From: RGIG6307 sp964424345
GTDB taxonomy: Bacteria; Bacillota; Clostridia; Lachnospirales; Lachnospiraceae
DNA length: 64,000 nt
Reading direction: 5' to 3'
Assembly: GCA_964424345.1 (NCBI GenBank)
Contig: CAYRIK010000001.1
Location: 46,399 to 110,398 of the forward strand
Below the pieces are notes generated by a model. It was not told the DNA's origin. It made no database searches and saw only the letters and a program-made list of their open reading frames with translations. A program made the position numbers and the translations under genes. Positions 35,117 through 42,310 of the stretch are shown here, in pieces (position 1 is the stretch's first letter; each line of letters starts with the position of its first letter).

Positions 35117-35350
35117 ATGAAACGAACAATGGAATTTAAAATGGAACGACAGGGGCTTTTAGAGATTGGACAGCAGATTACGGTAACTGAGGGTGTACTG
35201 CCAAGCAATTATTATTATACGATTGATCCCTCACTTGCCATGTCAGGAAATTTTCCATTTAATCAAAGAATGTTGGCAAGAACAGGCGTTGTTACCAATA
35301 TTGAACAAAATCCAAAAGGCTTTTATGTAACTTGTGAATTTGAAGAATGA
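35117..35350 (+). CDS. uncharacterised 77-residue protein
   Basis: Not recognised. The product is predicted soluble, without signal peptide or membrane segment: basic at the start (MKRTMEFKMERQG), then a likely beta-rich part (IGQQITVTEG, RMLARTGVVTNIEQ, FYVTCEFEE) and a YYYT run. It lies 4 nt after the Mur-ligase-like gene with no gap for a promoter, so it is probably translated with that pair. The frame is intact and its codon use resembles its neighbours, which supports it being real. Confidence 0.65.
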   Translation: MKRTMEFKMERQGLLEIGQQITVTEGVLPSNYYYTIDPSLAMSGNFPFNQRMLARTGVVTNIEQNPKGFYVTCEFEE

Positions 35351-35361
35351 AAATGAAATGT

Positions 35362-35452
35362 TCCTCACATACTAAAGGCAACATAGTCGATTGCAGTATG
35401 ATGGCTTTTGAAAAGTCAAAGTTTTGCAATCGCTTATAAAGATAAGTGAGGA
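35362..35452 (+). promoter_or_regulatory. nested stem leader pairing the SpoVAE-like gene's ribosome binding site
   Basis: TCCTCAC (35362-35368) pairs with GTGAGGA (35446-35452), which is the ribosome binding site of the gene at 35459. Inside, CGATTGCA (35388-35395) pairs perfectly with TGCAATCG (35425-35432), and GGCTT/AAGTC closes the tip. No T tract follows, so this is not a terminator. Confidence 0.5.
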
Positions 35453-35458
35453 CTTCAT

Positions 35459-35815
35459 ATGGAATATGTATGGGCATTTATAGGCGGCGGTATTGTATGT
35501 GCACTCGTGCAGATTTTAATGGAAAAAACAAAACTGATGCCTGGACGCATTATGGTGTTATTAGTTGTGAGCGGAGCAGTGTTGAGTTTTATTGGAGTTT
35601 TTGAACCATTGCAGGAAGCAATCGGAGCAGGAATTACGGTACCGCTGTTAGGATTTGGAAATATATTGATGAAAGGCGTAAAAGAAGCGGTAGATAAAGA
35701 TGGATTTATGGGATTGTTTACTGGTGGATTTCAGGCGGCAGCAGTAGGATGCAGTGCTGCACTGATCTTTGGTCTGCTTGCAGCCGTAATCTTTAAACCA
35801 AAACTAAAGCATTAA
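35459..35815 (+). CDS. SpoVAE-like stage V sporulation protein
   Basis: A 118-residue protein with three to four hydrophobic segments, of the SpoVAE (AEb) type: FIGGGIVCALVQILMEKT at the start, PLLGFGNILMKGVKEAVDKDGFMG in the middle and GCSAALIFGLLAAVIF at the end. In spore formers SpoVA proteins form the membrane channel that moves dipicolinic acid. The usual companions spoVAC and spoVAD are not beside it, so a separate copy or a derived role is possible. GAGGA 6 nt before the ATG is paired in the upstream leader. Confidence 0.8.
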   Translation: MEYVWAFIGGGIVCALVQILMEKTKLMPGRIMVLLVVSGAVLSFIGVFEPLQEAIGAGITVPLLGFGNILMKGVKEAVDKDGFMGLFTGGFQAAAVGCSAALIFGLLAAVIFKPKLKH

Positions 35816-36300
35816 ATGTAGTCAAATCGGATATCTGCTTTGACAAGGAAATCTGCCAGTGCTTTGTCCCAAATACGTTCTGGTTCTTTCTCCATAGAAA
35901 AGGACGTATAGCTGATTCCAGATGTGACCATTGCTTTGCTGCCATCAAAGCGAATGTTTACAATCAATGCTTTTATAAGATGTGTCTCTAATCCTTCTGG
36001 AAAGAGTGCAAGACACTTAGAAGGGGAAAGCTGTAACACGATTTGGAAACCAAGTGGTGTACGCTTTCCTTTTATTAAGTCAAATAAAGTGCTTTTTACT
36101 TCGCGATAAGGAATAAAATCAAGATTTGCAATCAAAGCATCTTCTTCGTTTGTATAAAAATCTTTGTGAATGTGACCATCTATTACATAACCGATTCCCA
36201 TTTGAAGTACCGCCTCCTGAAGAAGAAAGTCATCAAACACATTTGTAGCTAACAGTTTTCCCATAAATGATTTTAATTCTGTAATTTGTAATGCAATCAT
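35812..36300 (-). CDS. uncharacterised protein, possibly DUF5721
   Basis: A 162-residue soluble protein of unknown function; it resembles, from memory only, a DUF5721-type family of Lachnospiraceae. No catalytic motif or membrane segment stands out. The sequence alternates beta-like stretches (AMVTSGISYTSFSM, IRFDGSKA) with a middle segment around GHIHKDFYTNEED. Its stop overlaps that of the SpoVAE-like gene by 4 nt; AAAGGA lies 10 nt before its ATG at 36300. It is divergent from degV. Confidence 0.6.
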   Translation of the reverse strand: MIALQITELKSFMGKLLATNVFDDFLLQEAVLQMGIGYVIDGHIHKDFYTNEEDALIANLDFIPYREVKSTLFDLIKGKRTPLGFQIVLQLSPSKCLALFPEGLETHLIKALIVNIRFDGSKAMVTSGISYTSFSMEKEPERIWDKALADFLVKADIRFDYI

Positions 36301-36301
36301 G

Positions 36302-36330
36302 TTGTATCAATCCTTTAAATATAGTATAAT
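36302..36330 (+). promoter_or_regulatory. degV promoter
   Basis: TTGTAT (36302-36307), 17-bp spacer, TATAAT (36325-36330), starting 2 bp outside the divergent gene's start codon. Confidence 0.7.
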
Positions 36331-36405
36331 GAACAGTACAACAACTAGTATAACAAACTACATATGATTGTGCAAAGAAAATATTTTAAAATGGGGTAGT
36401 GATAT

Positions 36406-37257
36406 ATGAGCTTTAGAATTGTAATAGATAGCTGTGGTGAGGTACCAAGCATTTTAAAAAAAGATGAACATATTGTGAGCATTCCACTTGGACTTCAAGT
36501 AGGAGAAAAGTTCTGGGAAGATGATGAAGCTCTGGATCAGAAGGAATTATTGGAACATATTGCTGCTTATGAAGGCTGTCCAAAAACTTCTTGTCCATCT
36601 CCAGAAGCGTTTATGCAGGCATACAATTGTGATGCACAGAGAGTATATGTTATCACACTTTCCAGTCATTTAAGCGGAAGCTATAATGCTGCTGTATTAG
36701 GAAAAAATTTATATGAGGAAATATATGGAGAAAAACAAATCCATGTTATCGATTCTGAATCTGCAAGTGCAGGTATGACAGCACAGCTTTTAGAATTACT
36801 TCGTTTAGAAAAGCTCGGACTTTCTTTTGAAGATATTGTAGAACGTATAGAACGTTTCCGCGATGAACATATTATTTATTTTGTTTTGGACAACTTAGAA
36901 ACACTTCGTAAAAATGGTCGTTTGCCAAATTGGAAAGCAGCATTGGCAAGTACAATGAAAATCAAACCAATCTGCAAAGGCGTAAAAGGAGAGATTGTAC
37001 AAAGCTCACAGACAATCGGAAGCCGTAAAGCACTTATGAAGATGGTAGAGAGTGTGCTTTCAGAAGCAGCTAAGTTAGGAAAAAATGTAAAAGAATGTAA
37101 TCTTGTCATTGCACATTGCAACTGTGCAGAAAGAGCAGAATATGTAAAAGGACTTTTTGCAGCAAAGGCACAGTACAAAGATATCGTAATCAATGAAACA
37201 AGAGGGGTGTCCTCTATTTATGCAAATGATGGCGGTATTATCGTATCTCTTGCATAA
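36406..37257 (+). CDS. DegV-family fatty-acid-binding protein
   Basis: A 283-residue DegV protein. Family members bind a fatty acid and present it to fatty acid kinase FakA. Typical features: IVIDSCGEVP at the start, LSSHLSGSYNAAVLG and DSESASAGMTAQL in the first domain, and NLETLRKNGRLP followed by KIKPICKG in the second. It has its own promoter and ends at a bidirectional terminator. No fakA-like gene is in the window. Confidence 0.92.
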   Translation: MSFRIVIDSCGEVPSILKKDEHIVSIPLGLQVGEKFWEDDEALDQKELLEHIAAYEGCPKTSCPSPEAFMQAYNCDAQRVYVITLSSHLSGSYNAAVLGKNLYEEIYGEKQIHVIDSESASAGMTAQLLELLRLEKLGLSFEDIVERIERFRDEHIIYFVLDNLETLRKNGRLPNWKAALASTMKIKPICKGVKGEIVQSSQTIGSRKALMKMVESVLSEAAKLGKNVKECNLVIAHCNCAERAEYVKGLFAAKAQYKDIVINETRGVSSIYANDGGIIVSLA

Positions 37258-37280
37258 AAATAAAATCATACTTATAACAC

Positions 37281-37313
37281 AAAAGCAGGGTGGTCTATAA
37301 CCAACCTGCTTTT
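37281..37313. terminator. bidirectional terminator between degV and the DUF1294 gene
   Basis: AAAAGCAGG (37281-37289) pairs with CCTGCTTTT (37305-37313), and GGT/ACC continues the stem past one mismatch. A- and T-rich ends allow function on both strands; it overlaps the stop codon of the minus-strand gene. Confidence 0.75.
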
Positions 37314-37582
37314 ATAAATGTCCATATGAGTATGCCAAGCACTTGAAGCAGTGTAATACATGGCATAAAAAACTGAAAATACCAATGATTGGTTTTATGA
37401 TGAAATACAAGCATACCAGCAGTAGAACCAATGCTGCCGCCAAGAAGTGCAATAACAAAGAGAGAGGCTTCCGAAATTCGGAAAGCCCCTTTTTTTGCTT
37501 TATGTTTGTCAACTCCCATGAGGATGAAAGCAACAAGTGTTATGATTGCGAAGTATGCTAATAATATATAGCCTACTTTCAA
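37295..37582 (-). CDS. DUF1294 membrane protein
   Basis: A 95-residue protein with about three membrane helices and the DUF1294 pattern: MGVDKHKAKKGAFRISE, then LLGGSIGSTAGMLVFHHKTNHWYFQF. Function unknown. The start is TTG at 37582, which directly follows the argG stop; the GAGGG at the 3' end of argG is 7 nt upstream, so translation is probably coupled to argG. Without that start the protein would lose its first helix. Confidence 0.82.
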   Translation of the reverse strand: MKVGYILLAYFAIITLVAFILMGVDKHKAKKGAFRISEASLFVIALLGGSIGSTAGMLVFHHKTNHWYFQFFMPCITLLQVLGILIWTFIKAGWL

Positions 37583-38800
37583 TTATTTACCCTCAACTTC
37601 AGCCATTTTCATAGCACGAACCTTGCAGGAAAGACCAAATAAGTTGATAAATCCGCTTGCATCATGGTGATCATATAAATCGCCAGTCTTGAAAGAAGCA
37701 AGGCTTTCATTGTAGAGAGAATATGGAGAAGTAGTACCAGCTTTAATGATGTTGCCTTTGTAAAGTTTGAATTTAACTTCACCAGTAACATACTTCTGTG
37801 TAGATTCAATGAATGCCTGAATAGCTTCACGCTTAGGTGTGAACCATTTTCCTTCGTATACAAGGTCAGCAAACTTGTTGCCCATTTCTTTCTTTAATGT
37901 ATATGTATCACGATCTAAGATTAATTCTTCTAACTGCTGATGAGCTTCCATAAGGATTGTACCGCCTGGAGTTTCATAAACACCACGAGACTTCATACCA
38001 ACAACACGGTTTTCTACGATATCAATGATACCAATACCATGCTTTCCACCTAAAGCGTTTAACTCTGTAATGATTTCAGAAACTTTCATAGCTTTGCCGT
38101 TTAATGTTTTTGGAACACCAGCTTCAAATGTCATTGTTACATATTCTGCTTCATCTGGAGCTTTTTCTGGAGTCTGGCTAAGTACTAATAAGTGATCGTA
38201 ATTTGGCTCCTGAGATGGGAACTCTAATTCAAGACCTTCATGGCTGATGTGCCATAAGTTACGGTCACGGCTGTAAGAAGTATCAGCAGAGAATGGAAGA
38301 TTAATGCCATGAGCTTTGCAGTATTCAATTTCAGATTCACGAGAATCCATCTGCCACTTATCATCTCTCCATGGAGCGATAATCTTTAAGTCTGGAGCTA
38401 ATGCTTTGATACCTAATTCAAAACGAATCTGGTCATTACCTTTACCAGTAGCACCATGGCAAATTGCAACAGCACCTTCTTTACGAGCGATTTCAACTAA
38501 TCTCTTTGCGATAACAGGACGAGCCATAGAAGTACCTAATAAATACTTGTTTTCATAGATTGCATTTGCCTGTACGCAAGGAACTACATAATCATCACAG
38601 AATTCATCAATAACATCTTCAATATATAATTTTGTAGCACCACAGGATTTTGCTCTTTCTTCTAATCCGTCTAATTCTTCACCCTGACCACAGTTGATAC
38701 AGCAGCAAACAACATCATAATTGTAATTCTCCTGTAACCATGGAATAATTGCTGTAGTATCAAGACCACCTGAATATGCTAAAATAATTTTATCTTTCAT
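37583..38800 (-). CDS. argG: argininosuccinate synthase
   Basis: Joins citrulline and aspartate with ATP to form argininosuccinate in arginine synthesis. The 405 residues begin with the PP-loop AYSGGLDTTAIIPWL and include CHGATGKGNDQIRFE and the citrulline-binding TGEVKFKLYKG region. AAGGAG lies before the ATG. It is divergent from argC with a 700-bp spacer that holds ArgR-type boxes. argH is not adjacent in this window. Confidence 0.96.
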   Translation of the reverse strand: MKDKIILAYSGGLDTTAIIPWLQENYNYDVVCCCINCGQGEELDGLEERAKSCGATKLYIEDVIDEFCDDYVVPCVQANAIYENKYLLGTSMARPVIAKRLVEIARKEGAVAICHGATGKGNDQIRFELGIKALAPDLKIIAPWRDDKWQMDSRESEIEYCKAHGINLPFSADTSYSRDRNLWHISHEGLELEFPSQEPNYDHLLVLSQTPEKAPDEAEYVTMTFEAGVPKTLNGKAMKVSEIITELNALGGKHGIGIIDIVENRVVGMKSRGVYETPGGTILMEAHQQLEELILDRDTYTLKKEMGNKFADLVYEGKWFTPKREAIQAFIESTQKYVTGEVKFKLYKGNIIKAGTTSPYSLYNESLASFKTGDLYDHHDASGFINLFGLSCKVRAMKMAEVEGK

Positions 38801-38845
38801 TATAAAAATCTCCTTTAAGACTGTGTTTCATTTTCTCTACTTGAT

Positions 38846-38874
38846 ACAATACACCTTTTCATGAATAAATGCAA
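38846..38874 (-). promoter_or_regulatory. argG promoter
   Basis: Read on the minus strand: TTGCAT (38874-38869), 17-bp spacer, TATTGT (38851-38846). Confidence 0.55.
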
Positions 38875-38882
38875 GCATTATT

Positions 38883-38935
38883 TGCATAAAAATGCATAAA
38901 AAAATAAAAAAAAATAAAATATGCACAAATATGCA
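38883..38935. promoter_or_regulatory. two ArgR-type boxes upstream of argG
   Basis: TGCATAAAAATGCA (38883-38896) fits the ARG box core TGNAT-W4-ATNCA exactly. TGCACAAATATGCA (38922-38935) fits with one mismatch. They lie just upstream of the argG -35 and suggest arginine-dependent control by an ArgR/AhrC protein. Confidence 0.7.
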
Positions 38936-39027
38936 GGAATGGCGTATAAAAAAGATGTTGTCGCAGACTTTCCGTAAAAAGCAGATATGCGTCTTTGAAT
39001 TTTGTATACTTACGTTTGGTCAGATAA

Positions 39028-39186
39028 ATGCAGATTGGACTTTCTGATAGAAAAATAACGGATTCATTTAAAGAAGGAAATATGCTACATATTCACGATA
39101 AAACTTCGGTGTGTTTGAAAGAAATATCTGATTATAAATTAGCATTTTTGCGTGAAGCAGCCACTTTGAGTGTTACACATGACTAG
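39028..39186 (+). CDS. possible small ORF in the argG-argC spacer
   Basis: An open frame of 52 codons (MQIGLSDRKITDSF... ending LSVTHD) within the 335-bp part of the spacer that ends at a strong terminator. No good ribosome binding site precedes it and the product is not recognised. It may be a gene remnant or part of a non-coding transcript; the rest of 38936-39270 holds no better candidate. Confidence 0.2.
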   Translation: MQIGLSDRKITDSFKEGNMLHIHDKTSVCLKEISDYKLAFLREAATLSVTHD

Positions 39187-39270
39187 GAAATCATCGATTT
39201 ATGTGACCGTTATATATTTATGCACAAAAAAGAAATTTCAGGCTTGCTTAATCATTATTATAAGGAAAAC

Positions 39271-39314
39271 AAAAAAGGTTATTTATGTGCAGGAGTCCGT
39301 AAATAACCTTTTTT
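39271..39314. terminator. strong orphan terminator in the argG-argC spacer
   Basis: Perfect 15-bp stem: AAAAAAGGTTATTTA (39271-39285) with TAAATAACCTTTTTT (39300-39314). A and T runs on both sides allow function in both directions. No annotated gene ends here on either strand. Confidence 0.88.
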
Positions 39315-39380
39315 GTATAGTAGGAATTATTTGTTTTCTAGTATATAAAATGCTTGTCGAGAAAACACATAGATGTAGGG
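39313..39380 (+). repeat. structured intergenic repeat, copy D (partial)
   Basis: TTGTATAGTAGGAA (39313-39326) and TTTTCTAGTATATAAAA (39334-39350) form an imperfect inverted repeat like the perfect one at 11586-11626; CTAGTATATAAAA is identical in both. Again it starts at the T run of a terminator. Confidence 0.55.
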
Positions 39381-39426
39381 GGAGTGAATAAAAATACAAA
39401 ACAAAACAAAAATATGCAAAAAACTA

Positions 39427-39461
39427 TTGCAAAACAGGAAAATAAGGTGTATAAATATACA
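39427..39461 (+). promoter_or_regulatory. argC promoter with overlapping ArgR box
   Basis: TTGCAA (39427-39432), 17-bp spacer, TATAAA (39450-39455). TGTATAAATATACA (39448-39461) fits the ARG box core exactly and covers the -10 element, so bound ArgR would block polymerase. Confidence 0.72.
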
Positions 39462-39509
39462 AGAATGTGATGTGTGTGGGAGTGACACCCCAAAAAGATG
39501 GAGGTATCT

Positions 39510-40565
39510 ATGATAAAGGTTGGTATTATCGGTTCTACCGGATATGCAGGTGGAGAGTTGGTTCGTATTTTAATGAATCATAAAGAAGTTGAGATTAAAT
39601 GGTATGGTTCCCGTAGTTATGTGGACCAGAAATACAGTGATGTATATCGTAATTTCTTTGAAATCGTAGAAGCAAAATGCTTTGATGATAACATTGCAGA
39701 ATTGGTAGAACAGGTAGATGTTGTATTTACAGCAACACCACAAGGATACCTCGCTGGCATCTTAAAAGAGGAATATTTACAGAAAGCAAAGTTTATTGAT
39801 TTATCTGCTGATTATCGTATTAAAGATGTAGCTGTTTATGAAAAATGGTATGGTATCGAACATAAATCTCCACAGTTTATCGAAGAAGCTGTGTATGGTC
39901 TTTGTGAAATAAATCGTGAGGATGTAAAAAAGGCAAGATTGGTTGCAAATCCTGGATGTTATACAACATGTTCTATTTTAACCTGTTATCCTTTAGTAAA
40001 AGAAGGGTTGATCGATGTTGATACGATTATCATTGATGCAAAATCTGGTACATCTGGCGCAGGCAGAGGTGCGAAGCTTCCAAATCTGTTCTGTGAAGTA
40101 AATGAAAATATGAAAGCATATGGCGTTGCAAGCCATAGACATACACCAGAAATCGAAGAACAATTAGGGTATGCTGGAGATTGTCAGGTGATGATTAATT
40201 TCACACCACATTTAGTTCCAATGAATCGTGGTATTTTGGCAACTGCTTATGCAAAATTAAAAGTACAGGCAGATGGTACACTTCCAACAAAAGAACAGAT
40301 TCGTACAGCATACAAAAAGTATTATGATAAAGAAAAATTTGTGCGTGTATTAGATGAAGGGGTATGTCCGGAAACAAAATGGGTAGAAGGTTCTAATTAT
40401 GTAGATGTCAATGTCGTTTTAGATGAAAGAACTGGTCGTGTCATTATGATGGGAGCCATTGACAATCTTGTAAAAGGTGCAGCAGGACAGGCAGTTCAAA
40501 ATATGAATCTGATGTTTGGCTTTGCAGAGGACGAAGGGTTACATTTAATTCCAATGTTCCCATAA
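39510..40565 (+). CDS. argC: N-acetyl-gamma-glutamyl-phosphate reductase
   Basis: Third step of arginine synthesis, NADPH-dependent reduction of acetylglutamyl phosphate. The 351 residues show the nucleotide-binding GSTGYAGGELVRIL start and the catalytic Cys150 in VANPGCYTTCS. An ATG at 39498 is also in frame, but GGAGG at 39500-39504 lies between the two, so ATG 39510 is the start. First gene of the arginine operon. Confidence 0.96.
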   Translation: MIKVGIIGSTGYAGGELVRILMNHKEVEIKWYGSRSYVDQKYSDVYRNFFEIVEAKCFDDNIAELVEQVDVVFTATPQGYLAGILKEEYLQKAKFIDLSADYRIKDVAVYEKWYGIEHKSPQFIEEAVYGLCEINREDVKKARLVANPGCYTTCSILTCYPLVKEGLIDVDTIIIDAKSGTSGAGRGAKLPNLFCEVNENMKAYGVASHRHTPEIEEQLGYAGDCQVMINFTPHLVPMNRGILATAYAKLKVQADGTLPTKEQIRTAYKKYYDKEKFVRVLDEGVCPETKWVEGSNYVDVNVVLDERTGRVIMMGAIDNLVKGAAGQAVQNMNLMFGFAEDEGLHLIPMFP

Positions 40566-40602
40566 ATAATAACAGGAATAGTTAAGAAAAAGAGGAGATG
40601 AA

Positions 40603-41061
40603 ATGATGCAGGATATTTGGATCAGACCAATGACCATAGAAGATTATGACGCTGTATTTGAAATGTGGAAATCTATTTCAGGTTTCGGTATTCGTTCAAT
40701 TGATGATTCCAGAGAGGGGATAGCAAGATTTTTAAAAAGAAATCCTGGCTTGAGTGTAGTAGCTGTACATCATGAAACGATAGTCGGCGGTATTCTTTGC
40801 GGACATGACGGAAGAAGAGGATGCCTGTATCATGTATGTGTCCTTCCAAAGTATCGTAAGCTTGGAATTGGACAGCAAATGGTGGAGATTTGCAAGGATT
40901 CTTTGAAGAACGAGGGGATTAACAAAATAAATCTGATTGCATTTAAGAGCAATGCAGTCGGCAATCATTTTTGGCAGAAATTAAAATGGAAATTCAGAGA
41001 AGATTGCAATTATTATGAAGAAAATTTAAATGAGGAAAATGTTACAAAGTTTGTGCCATAA
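40603..41061 (+). CDS. GNAT-family N-acetyltransferase
   Basis: A 152-residue acetyltransferase with the acetyl-CoA-binding motif VCVLPKYRKLGIGQQM and the following C-terminal fold. It sits between argC and argJ in the arginine operon. Candidates for its role are acetylation of glutamate to start or replenish the acetyl cycle (N-acetylglutamate synthase) or an unrelated substrate; this is inference from position. ATG 40603 and ATG 40606 are both possible starts behind GAGGAG. Confidence 0.85.
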   Translation: MMQDIWIRPMTIEDYDAVFEMWKSISGFGIRSIDDSREGIARFLKRNPGLSVVAVHHETIVGGILCGHDGRRGCLYHVCVLPKYRKLGIGQQMVEICKDSLKNEGINKINLIAFKSNAVGNHFWQKLKWKFREDCNYYEENLNEENVTKFVP

Positions 41062-41073
41062 GGGAGAAAAAAG

Positions 41074-42297
41074 ATGAAGATTATTCAGGGTGGTGTAACC
41101 GCAGCAAAAGGATTTGAAGCAGCAGGCGTAGAAGCAGGAATTAAATATCAGAACAGACTGGATATGGCGTTAGTATACAGCGTTGTACCATGTAAGGCAG
41201 CAGGTACATTTACTACAAACGTAGTAAAAGCAGCTCCAGTATTATGGGACAAAGAGGTTGTAGAACATAGTGATTATGCACAGGCTGTAATCGTAAATTC
41301 AGGTATTGCAAATGCATGTACCGGAAAGCTTGGCTATTCTTATTGCTTAGAAACAGCAGAAACAGCAAGCAATGCATTACAGATTCCAAAAGAAAGTGTA
41401 TTGGTAGCATCTACAGGTGTTATTGGAATGCAGTTAAAAATGGACAAGTTAAAAGCCGGTGTCATAAAACTTGCAGAAGCAAAAAAAGCAGGTTTGGAAG
41501 CAGGTCATCAGGCAGCAAAAGCAATTATGACAACAGATACTGTTTCTAAAGAAGTAGCTGTACAGTTTGATATTGATGGAGTGACTGTAACAGTAGGCGG
41601 TATGTGTAAAGGTTCTGGTATGATACATCCAAATATGTGTACTATGCTTGGATTTGTTACAACAGATATCGCAATTAGCAAGGAGCTTTTGACAGAGGCA
41701 GTAAAAACAGACGTTGTAGATACTTTTAACATGATTTCTGTAGATGGAGACACTTCTACCAATGATACATTGCTCGTATTAGCAAACGGTATGGCAGGAA
41801 ATGCAGAAATTACAACAAAGGGAGAAGCATACGAGAAATTTACACAAGCACTTCATTATATTAATGAAACATTGGCAAAGAAAATGGCAGGAGATGGAGA
41901 AGGTGCGACAGCTTTATTTGAAACAACTGTTATCAATGCGGATACAAAAGAGCATGCTCGTATTTTAGCAAAGAGTGTAATTTGTTCTTCTTTGACAAAG
42001 GCTGCTATTTATGGACATGATGCTAACTGGGGACGTATTTTATGTGCATTAGGATATTCAGGTGTAGAGTTTGATCCAGAAGTAATTGAATTGTTCTTCC
42101 AGTCTAAGGCAGGTCGTATTCAGATTTATAAAGATGGGTGCGGTACTGATTACAGCGAAGAAGAAGCAACAAAGATTTTGTCCGAGCCAGAGGTTACGGT
42201 CGTAGTAGATATGAAAATGGGAACAGAGACAGCAACAGCATGGGGATGTGATCTGACATATGATTATGTAAAAATCAATGCAGATTATCGTTCTTAA
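41074..42297 (+). CDS. argJ: glutamate N-acetyltransferase / amino-acid acetyltransferase
   Basis: Recycles the acetyl group from N-acetylornithine to glutamate and may also use acetyl-CoA. The protein (407 aa) self-cleaves before a conserved Thr, here Thr190 in HPNMCTMLGF; the residue before it is Cys where Ala or Gly is more usual. Other conserved blocks are STGVIGMQL and the KAIMTTDT segment. GGGAG precedes the start. Confidence 0.95.
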   Translation: MKIIQGGVTAAKGFEAAGVEAGIKYQNRLDMALVYSVVPCKAAGTFTTNVVKAAPVLWDKEVVEHSDYAQAVIVNSGIANACTGKLGYSYCLETAETASNALQIPKESVLVASTGVIGMQLKMDKLKAGVIKLAEAKKAGLEAGHQAAKAIMTTDTVSKEVAVQFDIDGVTVTVGGMCKGSGMIHPNMCTMLGFVTTDIAISKELLTEAVKTDVVDTFNMISVDGDTSTNDTLLVLANGMAGNAEITTKGEAYEKFTQALHYINETLAKKMAGDGEGATALFETTVINADTKEHARILAKSVICSSLTKAAIYGHDANWGRILCALGYSGVEFDPEVIELFFQSKAGRIQIYKDGCGTDYSEEEATKILSEPEVTVVVDMKMGTETATAWGCDLTYDYVKINADYRS

Positions 42298-42310
42298 AGA
42301 GGTGGAGAGT

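Noticed and set aside
39170..39391. Open frame of 73 codons in the argG-argC spacer
   Set aside because: It runs straight through the perfect terminator hairpin at 39271-39314 and into repeat copy D, has no ribosome binding site, and its composition (runs of Lys, Ile and Val from A/T tracts) looks non-coding.
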